In this document: in pieces, positions 46,791 to 58,471 of the stretch
Layout: every line of letters starts with the position of its first letter
How positions within the stretch are numbered: the first letter of the stretch is position 1
From: Ehretia macrophylla
Lineage: Eukaryota > Streptophyta > Magnoliopsida > Boraginales > Ehretiaceae
Direction: 5' to 3'
NCBI GenBank assembly: GCA_037974665.1
Contig: CM075783.1
Span: 10,607,262-10,671,261, forward strand
Length of the DNA stretch: 64,000 nt
Program-made: the position numbers and the translations under genes
Notes under the pieces: model-generated
The model's input: only the letters and a program-made list of their open reading frames with translations
What the model was told of the DNA's origin: nothing
Databases searched by the model: none

Positions 46791-46893
46791 TTTTTTATTT
46801 AACATCGTACAATGTCATTAGTGAGATTCAAACTTATAACTTATCGCATACACAGCAAGCAACATTACCGCTAGACTAAAGCCCTAATGGCTT
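46791..46893 (-). mobile_element. tRNA-derived SINE candidate
   Basis: Read on the minus strand: TTTAGTCTAGCGGTAATGT fits a Pol III A box, and about 45 bases on AAGTTTGAATCTCACTAATG fits a B box (GGTTCGAATCC). A TACGATGTTAAATAAAAAAAG tail follows. The flanks share only ATGGCTT, so the target duplication is weak. It is short enough to be a truncated copy. Confidence 0.5.
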
Positions 46894-47635
46894 GACTTAT
46901 TACTTTTAGTACTAATTAACTTTAGAGTTGAATCTCGTGTGTTCTTAACATAATATTTGAGTTCATTACTGAGGAGCACATTTAGGATATCATATTTTCA
47001 TCCATTAAAATTAGATTATGTATAGGTAACACGTTTGCGAACACAACTTTCAATAGATTACTTAGTTGTAACTGACAGCTTCGGAATAATTAATTGTCCA
47101 GACACCTTTGTTATTTTTGGATAGTTGATGGAGCTTTATACATACTTTTAAGTTTGAAATTAATGAATTACTTTTACTTTTTTCAACGAAAAAATATAAT
47201 ATTAGAGTTGAGTCTTTGCCTGATTTTTAGCCATTCGGGTATTGGCTCGTGATCACTGTTCTCGATGATTTCTTTATCGCATCTATGTTAATTTTAAAAT
47301 TACCAAATAAAATTCAGTACCATGAGGGCTTTATACTACTGTCGAGAAAAAAATAAAATAAAATAAAATAAAAGCCTGAGCATGTATTAAAATATGGAGA
47401 GGAGATCAGTAAAGAGATGCTTGATTCAAGTAGACGATTGGTGACCAATATAATATAGGCAGCAACTTGAGTTCCCATGTGCGCTTCCTAAAAATGTAGT
47501 AGGTAAACTAGTATAATAATGCAAGTTGATATAGTCGAAAGACCTGGACATCAATCATCAATGGTCAACCATTGCATTTGGGGATAACTTTGACAGGTTT
47601 GATGCAAATGCACGCAGGATGAGGCATTCCCATGT

Positions 47636-48040
47636 AGGATAAATTATGCAATATAGTTTTCATTATTTATATTTTTTTTTAAATTAATTTTTAATATTTT
47701 AAAAAAATTATACTAATTTTTAATATTTACAAAAAGTGATTCAAAATAGTTCTTATTATTTAAAACTAATTAATTTAGTATTTATTATTTAAAACTAATT
47801 AATTTAGTCTTTATTAGTTAAAAAAAATTAATTTAGTCTCCAAATAAGAAATTTTTTTAAAAAATAATAGGGACTAAATTAATTTTTTTTAAAATAAGGA
47901 CCTAATTGATTAATATTAAACAATAGAGCATTTTGAATCATTTTTATAAATATTAAAGATTGTTATCAATTTTTTGAAATATTAAATACTATATTAAAAA
48001 TATATATATAAATTATAGAGACTAAATGTAAAATTTACCC
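47636..48040. mobile_element. Mutator-type MITE, 405 bp
   Basis: The ends GGATAAATTATGCAATATAG and the reverse complement of the right end (GGGTAAATTTTACATTTAG) are inverted repeats that continue inward for more than 100 bp. The flanks TTCCCATGT (47627-47635) and TTCCCATGA (48041-48049) form a 9 bp duplication with one difference, the Mutator length. The centre repeats a TTAATTTAGTxTTTATTA motif. There is no coding. Confidence 0.8.
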
Positions 48041-48049
48041 TTCCCATGA

Positions 48050-50009
48050 TCTATGCTCAGACTTGAACATTATTTCATTTTTTTTGTTGGGTGTCGGGCT
48101 TGAACATTATTTCGGGAGGTGCAGAAAACGTGCAACATAATTTTCTAATCCATCTAAAATTGAAGGGCAAACTTAATTCATAGCTTACTTTAAATGGAAA
48201 ATGATATTTTCATTATGATTGCATTGGAAAAAATGGGTGGAAAGTAAAGAAAGGGGAAAAAATAGAGGAATTATTGTTCTTGTTCTGATCGATTTTTCAG
48301 GAAGGTGAAAGGAAATAGAGGAATTGGAAAATCTCTTTATTAATGACGTTAGTTTTATTCCTTCTTAAATTATGGTGAACTTGAAAAAAAAAAAAAGGAG
48401 AAGTGATGGTGTCTGCCCTGAACCCAGACCCTCAACCGACAAGCGAGATTAGTATTATTAGGTATAAAAAAATAACTAATTGAGTCACTTTTTTATTAGT
48501 AAAAAATAATCAACTCAAATTATTCGTTATACCCATAATACTCACTTATAAACCACACAATCATACTATCTCCTAACGATGTGGAATGTCACATATGGTT
48601 TGAAAAAGAGCAAAAATGTTGTTATCGTAACAAAAAAATAAGTACCCATCTCACTCTTATTGATCTTTGTGTATTATAGGTAAAATTTTCTGTATATTTC
48701 TTTTTCCTTTTCCAATCTAAACAAGAAACCATAAATTCCTTCTTTTCCTTTTCTTTTTAAGTATAATTATTTCAATTTTCATTCCTTTTCTCTCTATGGA
48801 ATACAAACATCATGTTCAACTTAGTAACTTTTTAATGTACAACAAAAAAAAATTGAGAAATTTTAACATTCATGCTGCCTTATTTGTGAAATACCAAATG
48901 CCATTACATGTCGAAATGATATACTTTACATGAAAAAAAAAAAAAGAGAAAAAAATTATATTAACATCACACGGTGCAAAAAGTAATTTAACTATCTTAA
49001 TTTGAAACAAATCGAGTGGAAAAAAATATAAAGTTTTGTTCGAAAATTAAGAAGTATAAGATGAAGTAGGCTAACATCTTATATTATAATATTATAATTT
49101 TAATTTATCAATGTCTGAAAATTACATTTTTTAACACTTTTTCTTCTGTAAGACTGAGATTGAAAAGATCCTTTTGTATAAGAGTTGATATAAAATAACA
49201 AAATTAATAGACAAAGCTAACACAAACGAACATAGTCAATGAGAGAAAAGGTTGAATAGGATAGATAGGATTAGACTGCGACTCAAACTTTGATACCGTT
49301 TTTATATGAGATTTTATCAAAAAATTATCTAGTGAAAAGTGATGTATATTAAAATTCTATATGATATAATTTTAGAATATATGATTGTCAACAAAGAAAA
49401 TTGTATTTCTTTAACATGTAAAATTGTTTTTCCTTGCTACTGGCCATTTGATCTAATAGCATAATTATTGTTTTATGTGCGATAAATCTTATAATTTGTT
49501 CTTGCAGTTTGTGTCATTTTAAATTATATAAATTGTTTTAGACTTTCTTTAAAAAAAAAAATTTTTAAAAAAACCTTTACAATGGCAAGGTATTTTATAT
49601 TTTTCTCTTTTCCTCCTCTCTTTACTCGTGCTTACCTAAGTCCGAAAGCGCGTGGAAGTCGCTTCTTTTAACCGTAAATTATTATTATTGCTTTCAGTGT
49701 CAGTGCTGACCTACTTAAAGGACGACTAATTGACCAAATGACCCCGCCGTCAACATCAGACGGCCGTGGCCGTCACTACTAATTATTCACATATCCCAAC
49801 TTCTCCCAAACGGCATATCACGGACGGCACAAAAATAGCAAAAAATGGTAATCGGAAAACGGCGATAGTTAACGGCGTCACTTCACCCTTATCCTCTTCT
49901 TCTGTTTTCATGCAACACTCATAGTACGACATCTGTACATGTTCAGTTTACAGGAATTGTCAATGCTCTTTCCACTACATCATACGTCTCACTTTTTCCT
50001 TCTTAATAA
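48050..50009. other. Intergenic stretch with a GC-richer island at about 49640-49930
   Basis: Mostly AT-rich with no gene. The island at 49.64-49.93 kb has repeated CGGC/GCCG words, GACGGCCGTGGCCGTCAC, and several TGACC/GTCAAC (W-box-like) motifs. It has no open frame of note. It may be a host regulatory region or an exon fragment, but I cannot assign it. Confidence 0.4.
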
Positions 50010-50018
50010 ATATTTTTA

Positions 50019-50465
50019 GAAAAAATGACACAAATAATTCTTAACATTTGATTGTTTGGATATTTTAGTCTTTAATATTTTAAATCGAACATTTTAATTT
50101 TAAATATTTTATAATAAGGACACTATTAATTTATTAGTTCATTTTTGATAAATTTGTATTATTAAACTCAAGTATATTATATGTCACGCGTAAAAAAAAA
50201 GCGTGCAAGATTAAAATGATCGTTTAACTTCCAACTCATTTTTTTCCCTTTTATAAAACCTTACTGATAACCTTGCATGCTTTTGTTTTTTTCCGCGCGA
50301 CATATAAAACACATGAGTTTAATAGTGCAAATTTAACATAAATGAGCTAACGGACTAACGGTGTCCTTATTATAAAACGTTTGAGACTAAAGTGTCCTAT
50401 TTAAAATATTTGAGACCAAAATATCTAAATAGTCAAAAGTTACAGACTATTTAAGCCATTTATCC
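50019..50465. mobile_element. Mutator-type MITE, 447 bp, with about 200 bp arms
   Basis: A perfect 9 bp target duplication ATATTTTTA lies at 50010-50018 and 50466-50474. The left arm (AAATGACACAAATAATTCTT … ATATTATATGTCACGCG) is the imperfect reverse complement of the right arm (CGCGCGACATATAAAACAC … TAAGCCATTTATCC). There is no coding. It is structurally the clearest of the MITEs here, and its TIRs differ from those of the big MULE at 6387-21455. Confidence 0.9.
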
Positions 50466-50885
50466 ATATTTTTATGATGAGAACTCACATTCTACAAAAT
50501 TATATTAAATTCATCTCATATTATATATCTAGTGTTGTTATAATCATCTCTATACATACTCTAAATTAATTAAAAATTAGGCCATATGTGTGCAAGTAAT
50601 ATATTAGTTAGAACTCATTGATCGTAATGAGTTACTTTTCGACCATTCTACTTAACTCTTAAATGCACTATTTTATTTGATTTGTTTAATGTTAAATGGT
50701 AATTATGCGGATTAGAAGAAAAATACTGTAATTTTTCTATGTTCCCAGAAAGAAAAAGATATTATATCAAGTTTTGGAAGAAGGGGAAAATGTAACTTTC
50801 CATGCAAAATCATCTCGAATGTTTCACAAAATTGAGAAGCACATTTGAATGTAGCTAGATTATTTTTTTTTACCAAAGAATATAG

Positions 50886-51130
50886 CTAGTTTAAGCAAAA
50901 TAATTGAATTATATCATAGATCGATAGTGAATAAAATATCTATCTGCATTTGAAATAGATTTTAAAAACTTTAAAATTAGAGACGATTATTCTCATATTG
51001 ATAATGGACTAGTTTAATTAGAAAAAATAATTGAATTATATCATAGTCAAATAAAATGACTATGTGCATTTGAAATAGATTTTTAAAATTTAAAATTAGA
51101 GATGATTGTTCCCATATTGATAATGGACTT
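50886..51130. repeat. About 123 bp tandem duplication
   Basis: CTAGTTTAAxxAxAAAAAATAATTGAATTATATCATAG starts at 50886 and again at 51009. Both copies end ATATTGATAATGGACT, with around ten percent difference. Confidence 0.8.
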
Positions 51131-51247
51131 TTTATTCTCTTTTTGTTCTTGGCATAAGATATTCTTTCATTTCTACACCACATACGTAGACAAATTAAGA
51201 AATTTTCATCTTTTATAGCTAATGCTAACAAAATCTTAAATAATTAA

Positions 51248-51431
51248 ATTATTTTGCTAATTAAACTAGCATTTCATCTTTTATCATGCTCATTAGTCAA
51301 TTATTTTGCTAATTAAACTAGCATTTCATCTTTTATGATGCTCATTAGTCAATTATTTTGCTAATTAAACTAGCATTTCATCTTTTATCATGGTCATTAA
51401 TAAATTATTTTGCTAATTAAACTAGCATTTC
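51248..51431. repeat. 52 bp minisatellite, about 3.5 copies
   Basis: The unit ATTTTGCTAATTAAACTAGC and following bases starts at 51251, 51303, 51355 and 51407, an exact period of 52. The copies are nearly identical, which indicates recent slippage or unequal exchange. Confidence 0.95.
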
Positions 51432-52080
51432 AAGATCGCAAGAAATTATGCATAGTTATATATTTTGAAGGTCTTCTCATGAATCATGATATATTATTTT
51501 AATGATTTTTCATATTTCTTATGCATAAGAATTTAGCATTTTTCACTTCTCTAGCTCGTGTTAGTAAGATGTCAAAGAATTAGTTTTTCAGCTTGTATGT
51601 TTCTAGATTGATAAAGTTTGTAAACAAACTCCTCTTGTGAAGAATATGAGATATTTTCGACAAAAACTGTACATGAGATTTAAAATTAGCATTCATTTAC
51701 TTTTTTATTTTTTTAATTCATACAAAATATTTATAGAGATCTTAGATGTTGTCATTTCTTTTTTGTTATTTATTTATCATCTCTTATATTTATACGTAAT
51801 TAACATATTAACTTAATCAAATATTTATAGAAATATTACATATTATCATTTTCTTGTTACTCATTTATTATTTTTTATATTTATACGAACTTAGACATAT
51901 CAACTTAATACAAACTAAGTGTATACAGAAAATGCAATAATTGAATAACTTAAAAAAAATGATATATAATATATCATGTGAGTGCACATGTAAAAAAGTA
52001 ATAATTAAATAACAAAAAAAGAGATATAATATTGCACGTATTTACATGACAATCTTTTTTTATTAACAAAGAAAAATAGA

Positions 52081-52400
52081 CTGTGATGAGAATCAACTTT
52101 ACCATAACCTTGCTAAATACGCAAAATAGTATTTATGGGAGTGCGTAGATCTATGCGTAGAAGAAATGAATGTGATGTTTGCAGGATTGGAAGATGAAGT
52201 CGGCCCAACGAATCTGACAAAGCAGAAGACTGGGTTGGAGTAGAGGAGAGGAGAGGGGAGGGGAGCGGAGGCGGAGGCTGCCACGACACCAGATTTTATT
52301 GCTCAAAGATATGACAGTACGATTAGTGTACAAGGGGACGGCCCACCACCCACGTGATACTGACACTGTCTAGAGATTCCAACATTTCTTGGTGGTGGCC
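52081..52400 (-). other. GC-rich island, possible host gene 5' fragment
   Basis: It contains a G-run block on the plus strand (52243-52280: several GGGG and GGAGG runs), a CACGTG G-box (52351-52356) and GGGCC words. On the minus strand an Ala/Ser/Pro-rich stretch of about 60 codons follows the C-rich block and would resemble a transit peptide, but it lacks an ATG start. It could be the leader or first exon of a gene fragment, captured or truncated. No product can be named. Confidence 0.25.
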
Positions 52401-52929
52401 ACACAACCACATTGGTGCCGTTGCTTCTTTCCTATTTTTAGTACTAGTAGATAGATCCAGCCATACTCACCTGTCTTTTCATTGCAAATACTCTTGCACT
52501 TGAAAAAATGAAATTGTTATTTAGAGTCACGTTTTTGCACTTTTACTCTTATAGATATTATTTTTAACCCTAGTTTGTATTGACCGAAAACAAATCCTAG
52601 CTTGTAGGATTTTCCTTTTTTCTTGGCGGGTTTCCGATGCCGAAGCTATTCCTACGCGCTGTCTTGTCATCTTAAAAGTTTTCTTAACACCCGTCTCGCT
52701 CTCGCAATCAATACCTTACATCCCACACTTCTACCTTGTTCCTGAGTAATGACAAATTCAAGTATCGGGGGTCAGAATATACACTACAAAAATATAATAA
52801 ATAACTAAATGTTCAAATAAACTTATATATACGTAAACAAATATATATTAAGCACATTTTAAATACAAAAGAGAGGAAAAAAGTAACTATAAAGTATATC
52901 AATACAAAAAGTACCTTTCATAATTATCC

Positions 52930-53212
52930 CCGGTGGGAATGCAATTTTTGAAAGTATTGAATAATCAACTTTGTTAGTGGACTAGCACTTCTCCTTGTCC
53001 TCTTTCTGCATTCGCGCATGACCTAAACCATTGTCGATGCCTTCAAATACATCTCTTCCTATGTAAGAGACTAAATAATCATTCATCCAATCATCTTCCA
53101 TTCGATTATGCAATTCAGTCTTCATAATTTTCATCGCTGAAAATGCTCTTTCTACTGTGGTTGTAACAACTGGTAAAGTCAATGCCAGCTTAATAAGTAA
53201 ATAAACCAATTG
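52930..53212 (-). pseudogene. hAT transposase, C-terminal dimerisation domain
   Basis: Minus-strand LVYLLIKLALTLPVVTTTVE, then AFSAMKIMKTELHNRM and LVSYIGRDVFEGID, are the conserved hAT C-terminal dimerisation block. The frame ends at the stop at 52982. It continues the piece ending near 54454 after removal of the solo LTR at 53218-54448. Confidence 0.88.
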
Positions 53213-53217
53213 ATAAA

Positions 53218-54448
53218 TGTTGTGTGATTTCTAACGCAAGTGCACGTATCGTAACAAGTAATAAAGTAATGAGTAAAGATCATTCCCACAAGGACTGTGA
53301 TTACTAACTACCGAAATTAATTTAGCTTTAACTTTATTCGGACAATCAAATATGAAAGATTTTGAGTAAAAACTAATAAATAAAGTACTTTTGGAATTAA
53401 CAACTAAAGCGAATACGAAATTAATAAAGAGGATAAATCAAGAATTAAAATGCACTAGGGGTTCCGATTTTGCCAAGATTAATCCTACTTGAAACTATTG
53501 ATTTAAATCAATGGACTCCTATTCCCTATGTTGCCAGCAATTTCGCTAAGGTAGATATTAATCTTTTTCAAGCATCAATAACATATTCCAATAAGTAAGC
53601 TAACTACATCTCTGTGATAACTGTGAACTTATGGAATGCATTAAGCCCTAGAAATTCAAGCGCTACACTAGATCTCATAACTATCTCTAGCTTATGACAA
53701 TTTAATGGTATTTCACACGTGGTCTAATTTAGTTATCACTTCTCAGTATCAAACTAAACCACGAATCATGGAATTGTTGATCAGGCAATCACAAGCATTA
53801 AACCCAGTATAAAATACTTAACGCATATATGAAATAGTTCATCAATCAATCAAAACTAAAAATATCAAATATTCAAAATCTGGCTACATCGTAACCCTAG
53901 AAAAATAACTTAGAACATCATAAAGAAATTAAATAAAATCCAAGACATAGTATAAGTCATGATAATAGAGATAGAGAAAACTAGGATTTGGAGAAGAATT
54001 GGGGTAGAAGTCTGTCTCTGGATCGTTCCTCCATCTTCAACTCGCGAATCCTCTGCTTTCTTTTCCTCTAGCACATTGTTTTTTCTCCTCTCTTGATGGC
54101 TGCCTCCAAAAGCTTCCCCTCTCAAACGTTTATTTTCTTATCTTTTAACATAGGGTTTCTTCTTTTCGCGCATTTTTACAAAATTGCCCTTAAAAATCCT
54201 ATGACACTGCGCAGCTGCGCTATGACTGTGCTACTTCTATTTGTTCTTCAATTTCTCTACAAATTGCATGAAAGTCAATCCTTTGCAATTTCTCTTCAAT
54301 CTTTGCTTCAAAATTCAGACTTTCTCATAGAAATCACCTATATCGCAAATCAAACACAAAACCAATCAAATTGCTCACAAATTACTCAAGAACTAACAAA
54401 ATTTAAATGAAAAGGTGCTGAAATAATATATCAATATTACACCCAATA
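53218..54448 (-). mobile_element. Solo LTR (unassigned family) inside the hAT gene
   Basis: 1231 bp flanked by perfect ATAAA (53213-53217 and 54449-54453). On the minus strand the end reads AGTCCTTGTGGGAATGATC … CGTGCACTTGCGTTAGAAATCACACAACA in outline, similar in layout to the end of the 4939-21693 solo LTR. No internal genes or second LTR are present. The 105-residue plus-strand frame at 54093-54410 is chance coding of pyrimidine-rich leader sequence. Confidence 0.7.
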
Positions 54449-54453
54449 ATAAA

Positions 54454-56014
54454 CATGATGCTTTCCAGTCTTCACTAGCATCTTTGCAAGGCAAGCAGTC
54501 CTTTTTAACTCTAAGATTTCATCACTTCTTCGCATATCAAGAATATGTCTCCAACTGATTTCAAGAACTACCAAATCCATGGGAGAATTTCATTTGGATA
54601 AAACTTAGCAAATTCAATCAACTTGTGCTTGTCAAATGTATCAAATGAGTTGTTTGGATTCAAGCATCTCAAACAAAGAAGCAACCTGGTATTTAACTCA
54701 GTGAAACGGTTATTAAGCTCTTGAAGTTGCATATCCACAACCGTATAAAATAAATCAATGCGATAATGATGTAAATTCGTATTATTTTGAACTTTACGCC
54801 GCGATCTCCCTTTCAATAAAAAAATCTCTTCCATATTAAGAATGCTAATATCATGAGTTGTGCAAAACAAAGAGACTTCATTCAATAAAGATTCACATCC
54901 ACTATCTCTCAGATCTTGGAAACGTTCCTTTGAGATACAAACCAATCCCATGGATTTAATGATATATTGATCTTTCCTTTGCAATGCTTATGATAATTCA
55001 TTTGTAATTCACAACACATTTTTCATCAAATGTAAAAGAAATGCAAAACCAAATGTTTGTATGGAGTCTAAATGGCGAATAGCTTCACCTATTTGATCTG
55101 AAGTCACTCCATCTTCCTTGATAATCTCAAGCATATCAATCACTGAGGAATACATTAGAATCAAACTTATTAAACTGCCATAATGTGAACCCCAACGAGT
55201 ATCACCACTCCGTTTTAGACCAATTTCTTGATTCATGCCTCGTCCACTATGAATTTTACCCTTTTTTATTCCTTCTTTAACTCTAGAGGTGTACTTTTCA
55301 TGAAGCATGTCATATCACTTGCATGAGCCTCCAACAATATTTATTAAAGTAGCAACTAAGCCAAAAAATAAAGCAACTTGACCATGAGTTTTTGCTACAT
55401 AAACAAGTGTGAGTTACAACTAATGAGCAAAACAATGAATATAGAACGCAGATGGATTTTCTTTCAAAATCAAACTCTTAAGACCATTAAATTCACCTTG
55501 CATATTACTAGCATCATCATAGCCTTGTCCATGAATCCTTGATACACTCAATCCATGTTTGTTAAATACTAAATTGATTCCCCATTTTAAAGATAATGAA
55601 GTGGTATCTTTTACATGCACCATACTGGGAGAATGCTCAACAATACTTCCTTTATGGTTCACATAACACATAGCAATGACCATTTCTTCCTTGATTGACA
55701 CATCACGAGACTCATCAACAATAATAGCAAAATATTCATCTCCAAGATCATTTATAATTGCTTTAATGGTCTCAGTTGCAACAGCATTGACAATGTCTTT
55801 TTGAATCTTAGGAGCAGTTAACTGATGGTTCTTAGGGTCATTTTGCAAAACACATTCTTCGATTGCTTCATTATTATCGGCAAGAACCTTGAGAAGCTCA
55901 AGAAAATTACCTTGATTAGTAGAATCCTCAGATTCATCATGACCACGGAAAGGTAGTCCTTGTTTCAAAAGATATCAAATACAAGTAATTGAAGCAGTTA
56001 ATCGACACCGAAAT
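54454..56014 (-). pseudogene. hAT transposase, middle part
   Basis: One minus-strand frame runs from the Tekay junction at 56014 to 54454 with about six in-frame stops and no visible frameshift. Landmarks are LKQGLPFRGHDESED, then IVDESRDVSIKEEMV (the DUF4371-type RNase H-like core, first acidic block), HGQGYDDASNMQGEFNGLKS (second block), FYIHCFAH, RSGDTRWGSHYGSL and CESLLNEVSLFC. This is the TTF/ZMYM1-like hAT group common in plants. Several stops look like C-to-T decay of CAA, CAG or CGA codons, as expected after methylation. The upstream part should lie beyond the window, to the right of the Tekay element. Confidence 0.85.
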
Positions 56015-58471
56015 TGTAACGCCCCGAACCCAACCCCACGCTAAGTCAGGCTCGGACCCGTCACTCGAACAGAGTCTCCTCTGTACCAAGGACAAACTAA
56101 TACCTGCAAACATTCATTCAAGACATCCGAACTAAAAGCAACAACTTATCCACAATAACTCCGAAGCCAAAACACAATCGCAAGGCCATACGAGCCTTGG
56201 AGCAACAATTTTCTACTAAAGCACACAAGCATGCGAGATAAGTTGTTTTTAGTTATAAGTAGTTAATTACAATAAACTTCTAAGTTCCATATGAAGGTCT
56301 ACAAACACTCCAAGCATGCAAGAGAAAAATAAGGTCTAGAATTCATTATTACAATCCAACAACCTTCTTAAACTCTTAATACACATTTACTAGACATATA
56401 TATACAAGACTCTATGGTCTCAAAATACATTAACACCAAGAACTCCACATAAGAAGCACATAAATCCACCTCAGCACACAAGATCACTGATTCTGATCTA
56501 CTTGAACTTCTTCCTCTTCTTCTACCTCTAATAGCTGGGGATTCACCTCAGCTTCTCCTGAAACATTTTAGATGAGGAGTGAGCAACAAAGTTGCCCAGC
56601 GAGGGAGGTGATGCAGCATGTAAACGTGCAATATGATATGCAACACAAGTAAACATATATACAAGACACATAACCATCAAGACAATAAATCAAACTATTA
56701 ATCACTTTAAAAAGGATACGGTTCCACTTCCAAGTCTTCGATCACGAGCCACGAACCACGAGTATCACGAATATGCCGGCAAACCCAAACACCACACTTG
56801 GGATACTCCGGATGTATCCCGATCCTACGACCCTTTCTCCCGAGGTAGGTCCATGCCCAGCAGGTGAACCACGCCTCTGGGGTAGTGGAGTATGCCTCAG
56901 CGAGAAGGGAATAGGCACCATGGTAGTCGAGGGAGCACGGCAAGCCCGATGCCGCCCGTGTTTCTCGACGCTACCATGTCCGATATAGGTTGCGCAACCC
57001 AATTCAAGTCACAAGCAAGCAATGATATCACATAACACGTAAGAGGGACGACAAAGTAGGCCGCCCTCACATATATGCACGATAAAAGCTCATATATGCA
57101 AGATATTAACTAATAGATGCCAAAAGAAAACAATCAACATGATTAGACCCAGTAATCCACTCAAATAACTTAAATACATCCTAAGTATTCTATGCAAGGT
57201 GCTACTAACACACAATAAGTTCCAATTGCAACTAAAAGGGCTAAAAACTACTTTTCCCCTTTCTTTAATCGAGCTTTCTTTCTCCTAAGCATAGTTCGAG
57301 ATTCTCAAACCTACCCTAGTCTTTCTATATTCCTAATTAAGCTTAAAGGTACCCTTTAAAGTCATAAAAACTCATTTTTGAAGCAAAAGTTCGGGAAGGC
57401 CCCGAACGGGTTTGAACTATAGCCATACTAACCGAACCCCAATTTCGCGAAACGAAAGCACCAAAGGTGCTTCCTTAGCTCAAGGATACCCAAATCGATG
57501 CCCAAATTTGCCCGGATTGCCTAACGTGCAAAACCCCCTTTTTAAAGTAAGCTATTTATGCACTAAAGCTCGAATTCGGGTGATTCAATCTAACGTGGCT
57601 TTTCAATTATCTACCCTAGGGTCTAGAGCACCTAATTGAGGCATCAATTCAAGTCAATTATCAAATTTTCTCAAAACCCTAGTTTTAGGCACTATTCATT
57701 GTCTCTTTGATCAATCTCAACATTCAACCGTTTAATTTGTTATCACACCACAAAAGTTAGCTCTAGAGGCTTAAAATAACTCATAGGAAGCATTCAACAC
57801 AAGATATATTGCTATAATTGACAATTCAATAAATTTGAACATATGCAAACAAACTTTAAATTCAAACAAGTAAGACTCCCTCACAATTTTGAAGATGTAG
57901 AAGCTTTGTTGAAGGTCCTAAGTTGCTCAATAACCTCCCAAGATCAAACTATGAGCTCAAAGTGCTTGGATGAAGAAGCAAAAATCTCTCTTTTCTCTCT
58001 TTGAAGTGGACGGCCAGCAGGGGACATGGATGGCATTTCTGAAATTGTTTTTGATGACTAATTTGCTATGTTCTATTTTATTTTATGAGGTAGTTGTTTT
58101 ATGTTTTGTAGGTAATTAATATTCTAAGCAATTAAATCTCAAAACTTAATCAATTAAAGCTAATTGCAATTACAATTGCTTCCTAATTAAAGACTATCAC
58201 TATTCTAACGTAACACTATTCAAGGCTCACGGAAATTATTTTTCAAACGCATACTCCTAAGCTCGAAAGTTCAAAACGAAAATTTCTTGGCTCCTTTTAA
58301 ATGTCGAGTGACCTAGGAAAAATTTAAAATCAAGCTTTCGAAACAGTCAAAAATTTTATGAATAGTGACCCACAATAAAAACAATTAAACAAGAAAAAAT
58401 GATGCACGTAGAAATGCGCACATAAGTATGCAACGATTATAATAAATTTCAAGTGAAATTCTCGGGTGTCA
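56015..58471 (-). repeat. Tekay 3' LTR (minus-strand element)
   Basis: Ends on the plus strand with CTCGGGTGTCA before the purine tract and starts TGTAACGCCCCGAACCC. Blocks such as TGGTACAGAGGAGACTC and the GGGGC-rich terminus are shared with the LTRs at 22055 and 29270, so the families are related. Confidence 0.93.

Noticed and set aside
49000-50000. Possibility of a second host gene upstream of DELLA
   Set aside because: No frame longer than about 60 codons, no splice-linked coding pattern and no recognisable protein in any frame.
51248-51431. Regular repeat array that might suggest CRISPR
   Set aside because: The copies are directly adjacent with no unique spacers, and the genome is a plant nuclear one.
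54093-54410. 105-residue plus-strand frame with a hydrophobic stretch
   Set aside because: It lies wholly within the solo LTR at 53218-54448, in pyrimidine-rich sequence with no family likeness.
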